Shown: piece after piece, positions 7,061 through 16,239 of the stretch
Layout of the letters: each line of letters begins with the position of its first letter
Numbering within the stretch: the stretch's first letter is position 1
Source: Catenuloplanes atrovinosus
GTDB taxonomy: Bacteria > Actinomycetota > Actinomycetes > Mycobacteriales > Micromonosporaceae
Length of the DNA: 64,000 bases
Direction of reading: 5' to 3'
Assembly: GCF_031458235.1 (NCBI RefSeq)
Contig: NZ_JAVDYB010000001.1
Span: forward strand, 7,134,501-7,198,500
The notes under the pieces: model-generated
What the model saw: the letters and a program-made list of their open reading frames with translations, nothing else
Told to the model about the DNA's origin: nothing
The model's database searches: none
Made by a program: the position numbers and the translations under genes

Positions 7061-9982
7061 ATGAGTGGACTGAGGCGCCGTACCGTGCTGGCTCTGGGAG
7101 CGGGCACGCTGGCGGCCGGCTGGGGCGCGGTCCCGGCCGAGGCGGACACCGGCCGGAACGACTTCGCCCGTCCCGCGACCGGGTTACGGCCGTACTTCCG
7201 CTGGTGGTGGCCGGACGGGCTGGTCGACCCCGCGGAGATCCGGCGCGAGGTGGACCAGATCGCGGCGGCCGGGTTCGGCGGCGCGGAGATCGCGGCCGTG
7301 CACCACAGCGTGCGGGACAAGGCCGCGCTGGACACCGCCGGTCACGGCTGGGGCACCGCGGCGTGGACCCGCGGCGTCGAGGCCGCGCTCGACCAGGCCG
7401 CCCGGCGCGGCATCACCATCGACCTGACGATCGGCCCGTCCTGGCCGGCCGCGGTCCCGACCGTCACGCCGGACGGCCCGGCCGCGGTGCAGGAGCTGGC
7501 GCACGGCGTGGCCACCGTGGCGGCCGGCGGCACGTTCGACGGCCCGGTGCCGGCCTCGGTGACCGCCGCCGCGCCGTCCGTCACCCGGCAGACGCTGATC
7601 GCGGTGCAGGCGGTGCGGGTGGACCCGGCCAACGCCACGCGCAAGGAGACCGGGCTGGCCGCGGACTCCGTCACCGACCTCACCGCGCGCGTGACGGACG
7701 GGCGGCTGACCTGGACCGCGCCGGCCGACGGCGACTACCTGGTGCTCGCCTACTGGCAGCGCGGGTCCGGGCAGGAGCCGGAGTCCGGGCCGCACACCAG
7801 CCCGGACGCGTACGTGGTGGACCACTTCAGCGCGGCCGGCACCCAGGCGGTGATCGACTTCTGGGAGGCGCGGCTGCTCACGCCGCGCATCCGGGCGCTG
7901 CTGCGCCGCGCCGGCGGCTCCCTCTTCGAGGACTCGATCGAGCTGGAGACGCACGCGCTCAACTGGACGCCCGCGATGCTCACCGAATTCCAGCGTCGCC
8001 GGGGGTACGACCTGCGCCCCTACCTGCCCGCGGTGGTACGGGTGAAGGAGGCGACGGTCTACGCGTTCGACGCGGCGACGAGCCGCCGGGTGCGCGCGGA
8101 CTACTGGCAGACGATCTCCGATCTGTTCACCGAGCACCACTTCGTGCCGCTGACCCGCTGGGCGCACTCGCTCGGGCTGACGTTCCGGGCCCAGCCGTAC
8201 GGGCTGGAGACGGACGCGATCGCGGCGTCCGCCGTGGTCGACGTGCCGGAGGGCGAGTCGCTGGGGTTCAAGAACCTGGACGACTACCGGTGCCTGGCCG
8301 GTGGGCGGGACATGGGCGGGCGGGCGCTGCTGTCCTGCGAGGCGGGCGCGTACCAGGGCGGCGCCTACAACACCACGTGGAAGAGGCTGCTGCGCACGAT
8401 GGGTGGCGCGTACGCGGCGGGGCTGAACCAGACCGTGTTCCACGGCTTCTCGTACGCGACCGCGCCCGGTGCGGCCTGGCCCGGCTTCGCCGCGTTCACG
8501 CCGTACTCCGGCGCGATCGGCTACGCCGAGTCGTGGGGCCCACGGCAGCCGAGCTGGCGGCATGCGCCGGACGTGGCCGCCTACCTGGGCCGGGTGCACC
8601 TGGCCGGCCGGATCGGCGTGAACCGGGTCGACGCGGCGGTCTTCCGGCAGAAGGGCTACAGCAAGACCGGCATCGGCGCGTCCTGGTTCACCTCGGACGG
8701 CGTACCGTCCGGGTGGACGCACCAGATGATCAGCGCGCCGCTGCTGGCGCTGCCCAGCGCGACGGTCCGCGACGGCCGGCTGGCCCCGGACGGCCCGGCC
8801 TACCGGGTGCTGCTGGTGGAGCCGGACCCGTTCTCCGGCTCGGCCGCGACGCTGGACCTGCCGTCCGCGCGCCGAATCCTCGCGCTGGCGCGGCAGGGCC
8901 TGCCGGTCGTGCTGCTCGGCGACTGGTCCGCCGCCACCGTGCCGGGCCGGGCCACCGGCGACGAGGACGTCGCGCTGCGCGCGCTGCTGGCCGAGCTGAC
9001 CGCGCTGCCCCGGGTACGGACCGTGGCCGCGAAGACCGAGGTCGGCGCCGCGCTGGCGAGCCTCGGGCTGCGGCCGGCCGTCTCCTACGCGCGGACGTCC
9101 ACGCTGTTGCACGGGCACCGGGTGGACCGCGGGACCGACTACTACTACCTGGTCAACGGCAAGCACGCGGAGACGGTCAAGCCGCCGGTGGCCGCGATCG
9201 ACCACGACGTGACGCTGCAGCGGTCGAGCCGGACGGCGGTGCCGTACCGGATCGACCCGTGGACCGGCGCGCGTGAGCGGATCGCGGTCTACACCGCGGA
9301 CGGCGACCGGGTGACGATGCGGGTGGCGTTGCAGCCGGGCGAGTCGGCGATCGTGGTGCTGGACGCGCCCGGCGCGGCGAACCGGCACGTGACCGCGACG
9401 ACCGCGGACCGGGTGCTGGCCACGGAGCGCGGGCTGACGCTGCGCGCCGCGACCGGTGGCACGTACACCGCGACGCTGGACGACGGGCGGACCGTGAGCC
9501 GGACGATCCCGGCGGTGCCGGCGCCGATCCCGCTCACCCGGTGGACGCTGCGGGTGGCGGACTGGCGGCCGGGGTCCAGTGCGACCGAGACGCTCTCCGT
9601 GACGCACACGGTGGAGCTGGACGGGCTGCGGCCGTGGACAGAGCTCCCGGGGCTGGCGGACGTGTCCGGCGTCGGGCGGTACACGGCCGTGGTGGACGTG
9701 CCGGCGTGCGCCGGGGCGTACCTCGGCCTGGGCGAGGTCTTCGACACCGCCCGGGTGACCGTGAACGGGCGCGCGGTGCCGGTGAGCCCGCTGAACCCGG
9801 TGGCGGACGTGGGGCCGTACCTGCACGAGGGCCGGAACACGATCGAGGTGGAGGTGGCGACCACGCTGAACAACCGGCTGCGGGTCGCCGATCCGGCGGT
9901 CTACGGCGTGGCGCCGCGCCAGGCCTACGGGCTGACCGGGCCGGTCACGCTGATTCCGTACGGCGAGGTGCGGGTCTGGTGA
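7061..9982 (+). CDS. Tat-exported glycoside hydrolase, GH106 (alpha-L-rhamnosidase)-like
   Basis: A 973-residue secreted enzyme. The N-terminus has a twin-arginine pattern (RRRTVLALGAG) followed by a hydrophobic segment and an Ala-x-Ala cleavage region near residue 28. The mature start, with an aromatic PYFRWWWP patch, resembles GH106 alpha-L-rhamnosidases and related large plant-polysaccharide hydrolases: a (beta/alpha)8 catalytic part in the first ~700 residues, then beta-sandwich carbohydrate-binding modules at the C-terminus. SD GGGGAAAGG before ATG 7061. A good promoter and LacI-type palindrome precede it, implying induction by a sugar. It ends in a long hairpin terminator. Exact linkage specificity is inference. 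Confidence 0.82.
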   Translation: MSGLRRRTVLALGAGTLAAGWGAVPAEADTGRNDFARPATGLRPYFRWWWPDGLVDPAEIRREVDQIAAAGFGGAEIAAVHHSVRDKAALDTAGHGWGTAAWTRGVEAALDQAARRGITIDLTIGPSWPAAVPTVTPDGPAAVQELAHGVATVAAGGTFDGPVPASVTAAAPSVTRQTLIAVQAVRVDPANATRKETGLAADSVTDLTARVTDGRLTWTAPADGDYLVLAYWQRGSGQEPESGPHTSPDAYVVDHFSAAGTQAVIDFWEARLLTPRIRALLRRAGGSLFEDSIELETHALNWTPAMLTEFQRRRGYDLRPYLPAVVRVKEATVYAFDAATSRRVRADYWQTISDLFTEHHFVPLTRWAHSLGLTFRAQPYGLETDAIAASAVVDVPEGESLGFKNLDDYRCLAGGRDMGGRALLSCEAGAYQGGAYNTTWKRLLRTMGGAYAAGLNQTVFHGFSYATAPGAAWPGFAAFTPYSGAIGYAESWGPRQPSWRHAPDVAAYLGRVHLAGRIGVNRVDAAVFRQKGYSKTGIGASWFTSDGVPSGWTHQMISAPLLALPSATVRDGRLAPDGPAYRVLLVEPDPFSGSAATLDLPSARRILALARQGLPVVLLGDWSAATVPGRATGDEDVALRALLAELTALPRVRTVAAKTEVGAALASLGLRPAVSYARTSTLLHGHRVDRGTDYYYLVNGKHAETVKPPVAAIDHDVTLQRSSRTAVPYRIDPWTGARERIAVYTADGDRVTMRVALQPGESAIVVLDAPGAANRHVTATTADRVLATERGLTLRAATGGTYTATLDDGRTVSRTIPAVPAPIPLTRWTLRVADWRPGSSATETLSVTHTVELDGLRPWTELPGLADVSGVGRYTAVVDVPACAGAYLGLGEVFDTARVTVNGRAVPVSPLNPVADVGPYLHEGRNTIEVEVATTLNNRLRVADPAVYGVAPRQAYGLTGPVTLIPYGEVRVW

Positions 9983-10022
9983 CGAAGGAGCCCGCGGCGC
10001 GTGCCGCGGGCTCCTTCGTCAC
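9979..10022. terminator. Bidirectional hairpin terminator, 20-bp stem
   Basis: The arm from 9979 to 9998 pairs perfectly with 10003-10022 around a GCGT loop. It overlaps the stop codon of the glycosidase and abuts the convergent wall-protein gene, so it can serve both strands. Confidence 0.85.
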
Positions 10023-10023
10023 G

Positions 10024-11022
10024 TCAGATGACGGATAGATGCACGTGGTTCGTATGGTCACCGGACGGGGTGCCGCCGCCCGCGTACGACTGCCAGCCGC
10101 TCGACGGTAGCCAGATCCGGCTGTACCAGATCACGTAGAGCACGCCGAGCCGGTCCGCGTTCTTGATGTAGAAGTTGGCCAGGTTGTCGCCGTAGGCCTT
10201 GTCCGCACCGAACGCGACGCCGCCGAAGCCGCTCGCCTGCGCCGACCAGTCGCAGGCCCGGCCGCGCGGATGCTCACCACCGTCCTCGGCGCTGCGATAG
10301 CAGGAGACGAAGTGGTTGAAGCCGGCCGACTTGGTCTGCTGGTAGGCGTGCAGCAGGCGGGGGGTGATGCAGCCGCCGGTCGTGGGGTCGTCCACGGTGC
10401 AGCTCTCGGCCGGGAACGAGCCGTCCGCGCCGCGCTCGGTCGCGACCGCGACCGCCGCGGAGCCGCTGCCGGACTGCACGTTCGCCGCGGCGCCGCCGCC
10501 CGCGGCCTTCAGCGCGTTCTCCGCCTGCTTCTTCCGCTTGTCCATGGTCTCGACCTGCTTCTTCTGCTCACCGATCTCAGCCTCGATGGCAGACTTCGCA
10601 CGGGTGGCCTCGTCCTTGGCCTCGACCAGGTTCTGTACCTGCTTCTCCTGGTTGATCGTCATGGTCTCGAGCAACGTCGCACGGTCCATGAAACCGTTGC
10701 CCTCGGAGACGTTCAGCATCGCGACCATGGGGGCGAGGCGACCGTTGCGGTAGGTCCGGCCGGCCAGCTCGCCCACCGTCTCCTCGCGCTTCTTGAGGTC
10801 GGCCTCGATGGTCTTGAGCTCCTCGGTCAGCTCCTTCTGGCGCTTCTCCGAGGCGGCGAGCTTGTTCTTCGCCTCGATGTAGCCCTTGCTGGCCGCGTCG
10901 AGCTGCTTCCTGAGCTGTTCCGTGCCGCCCTCGTCGATCGCGTAGGCGGGCGCTGCGAACGCTGCGGTGGCAACGCTCGCCAGCAGCACGGCGAGTGCCG
11001 CTATTCGCCGTAGGCGCATCAT
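10024..11022 (-). CDS. Secreted coiled-coil protein with C-terminal VanY/M15-like domain
   Basis: About 332 residues. Signal peptide in the first ~25 residues (basic MMRLRR, hydrophobic core, Ala-rich cleavage). Residues ~30-180 are a charged coiled coil rich in Glu/Lys/Gln, like the regulatory hinge of peptidoglycan hydrolases. After a Gly/Ala/Ser linker, the last ~120 residues carry HPRGRACDW and a terminal NHVHLSV, the His/Asp and HxH zinc-ligand pattern of M15/VanY-type peptidases. Likely acts on the cell wall outside the membrane. ATG 11022 follows GAGGAGAGG. A c-di-AMP riboswitch lies immediately upstream, matching the known use of that riboswitch on actinobacterial wall hydrolases. Confidence 0.85.
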   Translation of the reverse strand: MMRLRRIAALAVLLASVATAAFAAPAYAIDEGGTEQLRKQLDAASKGYIEAKNKLAASEKRQKELTEELKTIEADLKKREETVGELAGRTYRNGRLAPMVAMLNVSEGNGFMDRATLLETMTINQEKQVQNLVEAKDEATRAKSAIEAEIGEQKKQVETMDKRKKQAENALKAAGGGAAANVQSGSGSAAVAVATERGADGSFPAESCTVDDPTTGGCITPRLLHAYQQTKSAGFNHFVSCYRSAEDGGEHPRGRACDWSAQASGFGGVAFGADKAYGDNLANFYIKNADRLGVLYVIWYSRIWLPSSGWQSYAGGGTPSGDHTNHVHLSVI

Positions 11023-11035
11023 GTTCCTCTCCTCA

Positions 11036-11144
11036 ACCGCCGGCCGGGTTAGCTGACGGGTTCGGGATGGGAACGACACCCCTACCGCTGGCGCGGATTC
11101 ACCCCACGAACGTGGTTCCCCGACTCGCTGAGCGATTTGGCGGT
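11036..11144 (-). ncRNA. ydaO/yuaA c-di-AMP riboswitch
   Basis: The minus strand carries the conserved ydaO blocks in order: a GGGGAACC block, GGGGTGAATCC, GGTAGGG, then CCGAACCCGTCAGCTAACC. ACCGCC and GGCGGT at the two ends can form the closing P1 stem, which gives the limits stated. The Shine-Dalgarno of the downstream wall-protein gene begins 4 nt after P1, so ligand binding could control either transcription or ribosome access. In Actinobacteria this class commonly turns off wall hydrolase genes when c-di-AMP is high. Confidence 0.92.
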
Positions 11145-11311
11145 GGTCGCCACGGGCACCGGGCGCGCCCGCCGATGACGACCGGCGGCAAGACTACCCA
11201 GTCGCTGCTAGGACGACCGCTCTAGATCCGGAAACTTAAGAATTCCCTATAGTGACGCAAAGTGCCCGCTCAATAACAGGAAACCATAGAGACACATCGA
11301 CACGGTATGCG

Positions 11312-11344
11312 AAAAGGCCGCCCCGGATAATCGGGGCGACCTTT
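11312..11344 (-). terminator. Rho-independent terminator of GH65 gene
   Basis: On the minus strand AAAGG(T)CGCCCCG pairs with CGGGGCG(G)CCTTTT around a short AT-rich loop (one mismatch) and runs into TTTT. It lies 26 bp beyond the stop of the GH65 phosphorylase. Confidence 0.85.
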
Positions 11345-11369
11345 CCTATACTAATTGTCGAACAGTCAA

Positions 11370-13736
11370 TTACAGAGAGCTTGCACGACGGGCCGGTGCG
11401 CGGCCCGCGGGCTGGTGCGGCTCCGGCCCCACGTGGGTCCGCTCCGGGATTCCCATCGTCACCGGCTTGTCCGCCGACACCGTCACCAGCTCGCCGTGGT
11501 GCACAAGTGTGATGCTCTTCTCACCGGTGCCGTTACGCAGCGAATAGGTGACCTCGTCGCTGCGTACATCCACCCGCAGCCGCAGCCCGCGCCAGAGCAA
11601 CGCGAACTCCATCCGGGTGATCCGCTCCGGCAGCCGCGGGTTGAACGACAGCTGGCCGCCGTGGTCCCGCATGCCGCCGAGGCCCATCACCAGCGAGATC
11701 CACGAGCCGCCGAGCGACGCCACGTGCAGGCCCTCGCGCGCGTTGTTGTGCAGGTCGTGCAGGTCCATCAGCGCGGCCTCGCCCAGGTAGTCGTGGGCGA
11801 GCTCCAGGTGGCCGGTCTCCGCCGCCAGCACCGCCTGGGTGCACGCGGACAGCGACGAGTCGCGGACCGTCCGGGCCTCGTAGTAGGCGAAGTTGCGCGC
11901 CTTCTCCTCGTCGCTGAACGCGTCGCCGCGCCACAGCATCGCGAGGACCAGGTCGGCCTGCTTCACCACCTGCTTGCGGTACAGGTCGAAGTACGGGTAG
12001 TTGAGCAGCAGCGGGTAGTTCTCCTGCGGCGTGCCCTCGAAGTCCCACTCCTGCAGCCGGGTGAAGCCCTCCGACTGCTGGTGCACGCCCAGTTCGTGGT
12101 CGTACGGCAGGTGCACGGCCGCGCCCGCGTCCCGCCAGCCGGCGATCTCCTCGTCGTCGACGCCGGCCGCCCGGGCCTTGTCCGGGTACTTCAGCGCCAC
12201 GTCCGCCGCGGCGTAGAGGTTCAGCTGCGCCATCAGGTTGGTGTAGATGTTGTCGTCGACCACGGCCGTGTACTCGTCCGGGCCGGTCACGCCGTCGATG
12301 TGGAAGCGGCCGTGCCGGTCGTGGTGGCCGAGCGAACGCCACAGCCGGGCCGTCTCGATCAGCAGGTCGAAGCCGTAGTCGTGCTCGAAGTCCTCGTCAC
12401 CGGTGGCGAGCACGTAACGCCGGGCCGCGTCCGCGATGTCCGCCGCGATGTGGAACGCGGCGGTGCCGGCCGGCCAGTACGCGGAGCACTCGTGCCCGCG
12501 GATGGTCCGCCACGGGAACGCGGCACCGCGCAGGCCGAGCGTCTCGGCCCGCTCCTTGGCCAGGTCGAGGGTGGCGTGCCGCCAGCGCAGCACGTCCTTG
12601 GCCGCGTCCGGCTGCGTGTACGTGAGCACCGGCAGCACGAACGTCTCCGAGTCCCAGAACGTGTGGCCGTCGTACCCGGGGCCGGTGAGCCCCTTCGACG
12701 CGATCGGCCGCATCTCCGCCCGGGCGCCGGCCTGCAGCACGTGGAACAGCGCGAAGCGCACCGCCTGCTGCACCTCCGGGTCGCCCTCGACCTTGACGTC
12801 CGAGTGGTCCCAGAACGCGTCGAGGTACTCCCGCTGCGCCGCGACCAGCCCGTCCCAGCCGGTGAGCCGGGCGCTGGCCAGCGCGGCGCCGACCTGGTCC
12901 CGCAGCGCGGGCACCGAGCGGCGCGACGACCAGCCGTACGCGATGAACTTGACGATCCGCAGCTTCTGACCCGGCTCGAGCATGCAGGCGACCGTGGTGC
13001 GCAGCCAGTCCGGGTTGCCCTCGGTCTTGACCATGTGGCGGCCCTCGGTCTCCACCACGTGCTCCATCGCGGCGGCCATCCGCAGCTTGCTCGTCTTGGT
13101 GCTGTGGATCAGCAGCCCGCCCAGTTCCTGGGTGAGCTCCTCCTCCGCCAGCAGCGGCGACTCCAGCAGCGCCGCGACCCGGGGGTCGCGCTTGGTGGGC
13201 GGCAACTGCTCGTTCGCCACCAGCTCGGACTGCACGATCACCCGGGCCGGGCCGTTGACCGGCTCGACCTCGTAGGCGATCGCGGCGATCGCGCGCTGGG
13301 TGAACGACACCAGCCGGGTCGAGCGCACCCGCACCGACCGGCCGGCCGGCGAGACCCACTCGACCTCGCGCTCCAGCGTCCCGGCCCGCATGTCCAGCAC
13401 GCGCTCGTGGGAGACCAGGTCGCCGTACCGGACGTCGAACGGCTCGTCGTCGACGAGCAGCCGGATCGGCTTGCCGTTCGTCACGTTCACGATCGTCTGC
13501 CCGGACTCCGGGAAGCCGTAGCCGGCCTCCGCGTAGGGCAGCGGCCGGAGCTCGTAGAAGGAGTTCAGGTACGTGCCCGGCAGACCGTGCGGCTCGCCCT
13601 CGTCCAGGTTGGCCCGGAGGCCGATGTGGCCGTTGGAGAGCGCGAACACGGACTCCGACTGTGCCAGGACGTCGAGGTCGAGCCGCGTCTCGCGGACATG
13701 CCAGGGCTCGACCGGATAAGCCCGCTCTCGGATCAC
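11370..13736 (-). CDS. Glycoside hydrolase family 65 disaccharide phosphorylase
   Basis: A 788-residue GH65 enzyme, which phosphorolyses an alpha-glucobiose (maltose, trehalose, kojibiose or nigerose) to beta-glucose 1-phosphate plus glucose. Domain order is the family's: N-terminal beta-sandwich, (alpha/alpha)6 barrel, short C-terminal beta-sheet. The WDSETFVLP stretch and the GPDEY motif, whose Glu (about residue 487) is the general acid, are both present. The GTG start has GAAAGGGAT upstream. The beta-phosphoglucomutase gene lies 59 bp upstream on the same strand, the enzyme that consumes beta-G1P. Trehalose or maltose phosphorylase is most likely; the disaccharide cannot be fixed by eye. 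Confidence 0.92.
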   Translation of the reverse strand: MIRERAYPVEPWHVRETRLDLDVLAQSESVFALSNGHIGLRANLDEGEPHGLPGTYLNSFYELRPLPYAEAGYGFPESGQTIVNVTNGKPIRLLVDDEPFDVRYGDLVSHERVLDMRAGTLEREVEWVSPAGRSVRVRSTRLVSFTQRAIAAIAYEVEPVNGPARVIVQSELVANEQLPPTKRDPRVAALLESPLLAEEELTQELGGLLIHSTKTSKLRMAAAMEHVVETEGRHMVKTEGNPDWLRTTVACMLEPGQKLRIVKFIAYGWSSRRSVPALRDQVGAALASARLTGWDGLVAAQREYLDAFWDHSDVKVEGDPEVQQAVRFALFHVLQAGARAEMRPIASKGLTGPGYDGHTFWDSETFVLPVLTYTQPDAAKDVLRWRHATLDLAKERAETLGLRGAAFPWRTIRGHECSAYWPAGTAAFHIAADIADAARRYVLATGDEDFEHDYGFDLLIETARLWRSLGHHDRHGRFHIDGVTGPDEYTAVVDDNIYTNLMAQLNLYAAADVALKYPDKARAAGVDDEEIAGWRDAGAAVHLPYDHELGVHQQSEGFTRLQEWDFEGTPQENYPLLLNYPYFDLYRKQVVKQADLVLAMLWRGDAFSDEEKARNFAYYEARTVRDSSLSACTQAVLAAETGHLELAHDYLGEAALMDLHDLHNNAREGLHVASLGGSWISLVMGLGGMRDHGGQLSFNPRLPERITRMEFALLWRGLRLRVDVRSDEVTYSLRNGTGEKSITLVHHGELVTVSADKPVTMGIPERTHVGPEPHQPAGRAPARRASSL

Positions 13737-13795
13737 AGCGATCCCTTTCAGTGTTGATCTGAGCCCGTCGGTGAACCACCGGCGGGTTGCCGTCC

Positions 13796-14548
13796 CTATC
13801 GGGGCTCGCCGCCGTCCAGGAGTTCGGCGAGATCCGATACGACGATGTCGGCGCCGTGGGCACGCAACGCGTCCGCGTGCCCGACCCGGTCCACTCCGAC
13901 CACAAACCCGAAGCCGCCGGCCCTGCCGGCCTCGACGCCCGCCAGTGCGTCCTCGAAAACCGCCGCGTTGCGAGGGTCGACGCCGAGCCTCTTCGCGGCG
14001 GCGAGGAACGTGTCCGGCGCGGGCTTGCCGGGCAGTCCCTCGGCCCGGGCGACCACACCGTCGACCCGTTCCTCCAGCAGATCCTCGATGCCGGCCGCGC
14101 GCAGCACGTCGCGGCAGTTGGCGCTCGCGGAGACGACGGCGGTCCGCATCCCCGCATCCCGCACCGCATGCAGGTAGGTGACCGAGCCGTCGTACACCAG
14201 TACCTTGCCCTCGGCGATGTACTTCAACACCAGGACGTTCTTACGATTTCCGATGCCGTTGACGGTCTCGGCGTCGACGCCGTCGTCCGGGGAGCCCTCC
14301 GGGAGCACGATGCCCCGGGACGCCAGGAATGTTCGTACGCCGTCGGCGCGCTGACGGCCGTCCACGTACATGAGGTAGTCGGAGCCGGGATCGAAGGGGA
14401 CGAAGGGCATGCCCTCCGCCGCGGCGCGCCTGCTCAGGTACTCGTCGAAGGTCTCCTTCCAGGCCGCGTTGTGCACCAGCGCGGTCTGGGTGAGGACTCC
14501 GTCGAGATCGAACAGACAGGCAGTCACGTGAGGTGGAAGACCAAGCAC
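13796..14548 (-). CDS. pgmB: Beta-phosphoglucomutase (HAD superfamily)
   Basis: A 250-residue HAD enzyme converting beta-glucose 1-phosphate into glucose 6-phosphate. FDLDGVLT gives nucleophile Asp14 and acid/base Asp16; the helical cap follows; the conserved Lys lies in GLPGKPAPD and the metal Asp in [12 protein letters not shown]. It is longer than Lactococcus PgmB (about 221 residues), typical of the actinobacterial form found with GH65 phosphorylases. GTG 14548 has TAAATT six bases upstream, so the message is probably leaderless. Forms a two-gene catabolic operon with the downstream GH65 gene. Confidence 0.9.
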   Translation of the reverse strand: MLGLPPHVTACLFDLDGVLTQTALVHNAAWKETFDEYLSRRAAAEGMPFVPFDPGSDYLMYVDGRQRADGVRTFLASRGIVLPEGSPDDGVDAETVNGIGNRKNVLVLKYIAEGKVLVYDGSVTYLHAVRDAGMRTAVVSASANCRDVLRAAGIEDLLEERVDGVVARAEGLPGKPAPDTFLAAAKRLGVDPRNAAVFEDALAGVEAGRAGGFGFVVGVDRVGHADALRAHGADIVVSDLAELLDGGEPR

Positions 14549-14554
14549 CCGCTC

Positions 14555-14560
14555 AATTTA
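14555..14560 (-). promoter_or_regulatory. -10 element of a leaderless promoter (pgmB)
   Basis: TAAATT on the minus strand, six bases before the GTG of pgmB, with no Shine-Dalgarno in between. Confidence 0.45.
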
Positions 14561-14761
14561 ACTGTGAAACGGAAAGTTAACCGGATTTCGGCGGTGTCAA
14601 ACCCCGGGCGCGGCGCCTCGTATGGTGCCCCTTCTCCCAGGTTATCGCCGGTCAGCCCACCTCCGTGGGAAAACGTTGAACCTTTCGTGTCGCCCGTCCG
14701 GCACAAGAGATCGCACAAAGGGTCCGTCGGTCCCGGGCCGTTCGACCCACATTGTTGATCT

Positions 14762-16069
14762 TCACCGCCAGCCCACGTCGATCCGGTCACCTCGCTCGTC
14801 GAAGAAGTGCAGCGCGTCCATCCGCACGCCGATCGCCAGCGGGCTGCCCGGGCGGATCGCCGGGTAGGGCGCCAGCCGGACCGCCAGCTCGGCCGGGCGC
14901 CGGTGGTGCCGCCCCGGGTCGCTCAGCACGCTCGTCCGGGTGCCGCCCGCCGCCTGCTCCTGCTCGGCCCGCTCACCGAACCGCCCGGTGAACCGCTGCA
15001 CCGCCTGCCCCAGCCGCTGCATCGGCGAGACCGGCTCCGGGTCGACCTCGACCGCGGCGCCGCCCAGCTCGTCGACCAGCACCGCGGTGGCGCCCACGTC
15101 GACGAAGGCCAGCGACTCGTGGCCGTGGTGCTCCAGGTAGCGGATGCGACCCTGGAGCACGTCGCCCGGCGCGTCCGGCGCCACCGGCGTGAGCGCCTCC
15201 GCGCGCAGCCCGATCACGATGCGCTCGCCGTGGTAGTGCGAGACCACGCGCGCGCGGATGTCGTCCCACGGCAGATAGAGCGCCTGCTCGCCGAGGTTGA
15301 GCGCGACGTACCGATCGAGGTGCACGTAGACGGACGCCTCGATCAGGTTCATCCTGGGGCTGCCGAGGAACGCGGCCACGTAGAGCGTCGCGGGCCGGCC
15401 GTAGACCTCGGTGGGCGTGCCGACATCCTGCAGCACGCCCTTGCGCATGATCGCCACCCGGTCCGCCATGGTCAGCGCCTCGGCCTGGTCGTGCGTCACG
15501 TACATGGTGCTGACGCCCAGCTCGCGGACCAGGCCGGAGATCTCCGCGCGCAGCTCCGCGCGGAGCCCGCTGTCGAGGTTCGACAGGGGCTCGTCCATCA
15601 GGAACAGACCGGGGCGGCGGACGATCGCGCGCCCCATCGCCACCCGCTGGCGCTGACCGCCGGACAGCTGGCCCGGTCGCCGGCCGAGCAGCTCGCCGAT
15701 GCCGAGCGCGCCGGCCACGTCCGCCACCCGCTCCGCGCGCGGTCCCGGCTCGACGCCGGAGAGGCGGAGCGGAAACGCGATGTTCTCGTTCACGGTCATG
15801 TGCGGATAGAGCGCGAAATCCTGGAACACCATCGCTATGCGCCGATCGCGGGGCGGAATCTCATTCGCCACCTCGCCATTGAGCAGCACGACACCACTGC
15901 TCGGATCCTCCAGGCCCGCGACCATTCGCAGCACCGTCGACTTGCCGCAGCCGGAAGGCCCCAGCAAGACCATGAACTCGCCGTCCTCGACGTCGAGATT
16001 GACCCTGTCGACCGCCACAGTTCCATCGGGGAACACCTTTGTGACGTCTTTGAGCGCGACGGTAGTCAC
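14762..16069 (-). CDS. Carbohydrate ABC transporter ATPase (MsmK/UgpC type)
   Basis: About 435 residues. The nucleotide-binding domain shows Walker A GPSGCGKST (residues 37-45), signature LSGGQRQR (135-142), Walker B LFLMDEP (155-161) and the switch His in VTHDQAEA. The C-terminal ~190 residues form the TOBE/regulatory domain typical of CUT1 sugar-transport ATPases. GTG at 16069 is favoured since GGAGG lies five bases before it; the GTG at 16075 sits on that SD. No permease or binding protein is nearby, so this is probably a shared ATPase energising several sugar importers, possibly including the one feeding the adjacent GH65/PgmB pathway. A poorly conserved insertion lies near residues 340-390. 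Confidence 0.9.
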   Translation of the reverse strand: MTTVALKDVTKVFPDGTVAVDRVNLDVEDGEFMVLLGPSGCGKSTVLRMVAGLEDPSSGVVLLNGEVANEIPPRDRRIAMVFQDFALYPHMTVNENIAFPLRLSGVEPGPRAERVADVAGALGIGELLGRRPGQLSGGQRQRVAMGRAIVRRPGLFLMDEPLSNLDSGLRAELRAEISGLVRELGVSTMYVTHDQAEALTMADRVAIMRKGVLQDVGTPTEVYGRPATLYVAAFLGSPRMNLIEASVYVHLDRYVALNLGEQALYLPWDDIRARVVSHYHGERIVIGLRAEALTPVAPDAPGDVLQGRIRYLEHHGHESLAFVDVGATAVLVDELGGAAVEVDPEPVSPMQRLGQAVQRFTGRFGERAEQEQAAGGTRTSVLSDPGRHHRRPAELAVRLAPYPAIRPGSPLAIGVRMDALHFFDERGDRIDVGWR

Positions 16070-16239
16070 CGCCACCTCCCCGCAACTTCTTCAGCCGGCC
16101 CCCGAGCTCTGTCCACTGTGACGAGCATCATCTCAACTAGCCCATCGGGTAAACGTGCCATGTTCACGGCGTAATCGCATGGTTACGGAAATCGCCCCCA
16201 ACCGCCCCGCTGGCCGCTTTGACCGTTTTTACGCGTCAT

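Noticed and set aside
11218-11260. Cluster of TCTAGA, TCCGGA, CTTAAG, GAATTC and CCCTATAGTGA resembling a cloning-vector polylinker with T7 promoter end
   Set aside because: Only 11 bases match the T7 promoter, and both flanks (riboswitch leader and GH65 terminator) are genuine genomic sequence; more likely an AT-rich promoter region. Raw reads would settle it.
14668-14683. GGAAAACGTTGAAC as a second LacI/CRE-type site
   Set aside because: Only partly symmetric and not at a clear promoter position; insufficient compared with the perfect palindrome at 7016.
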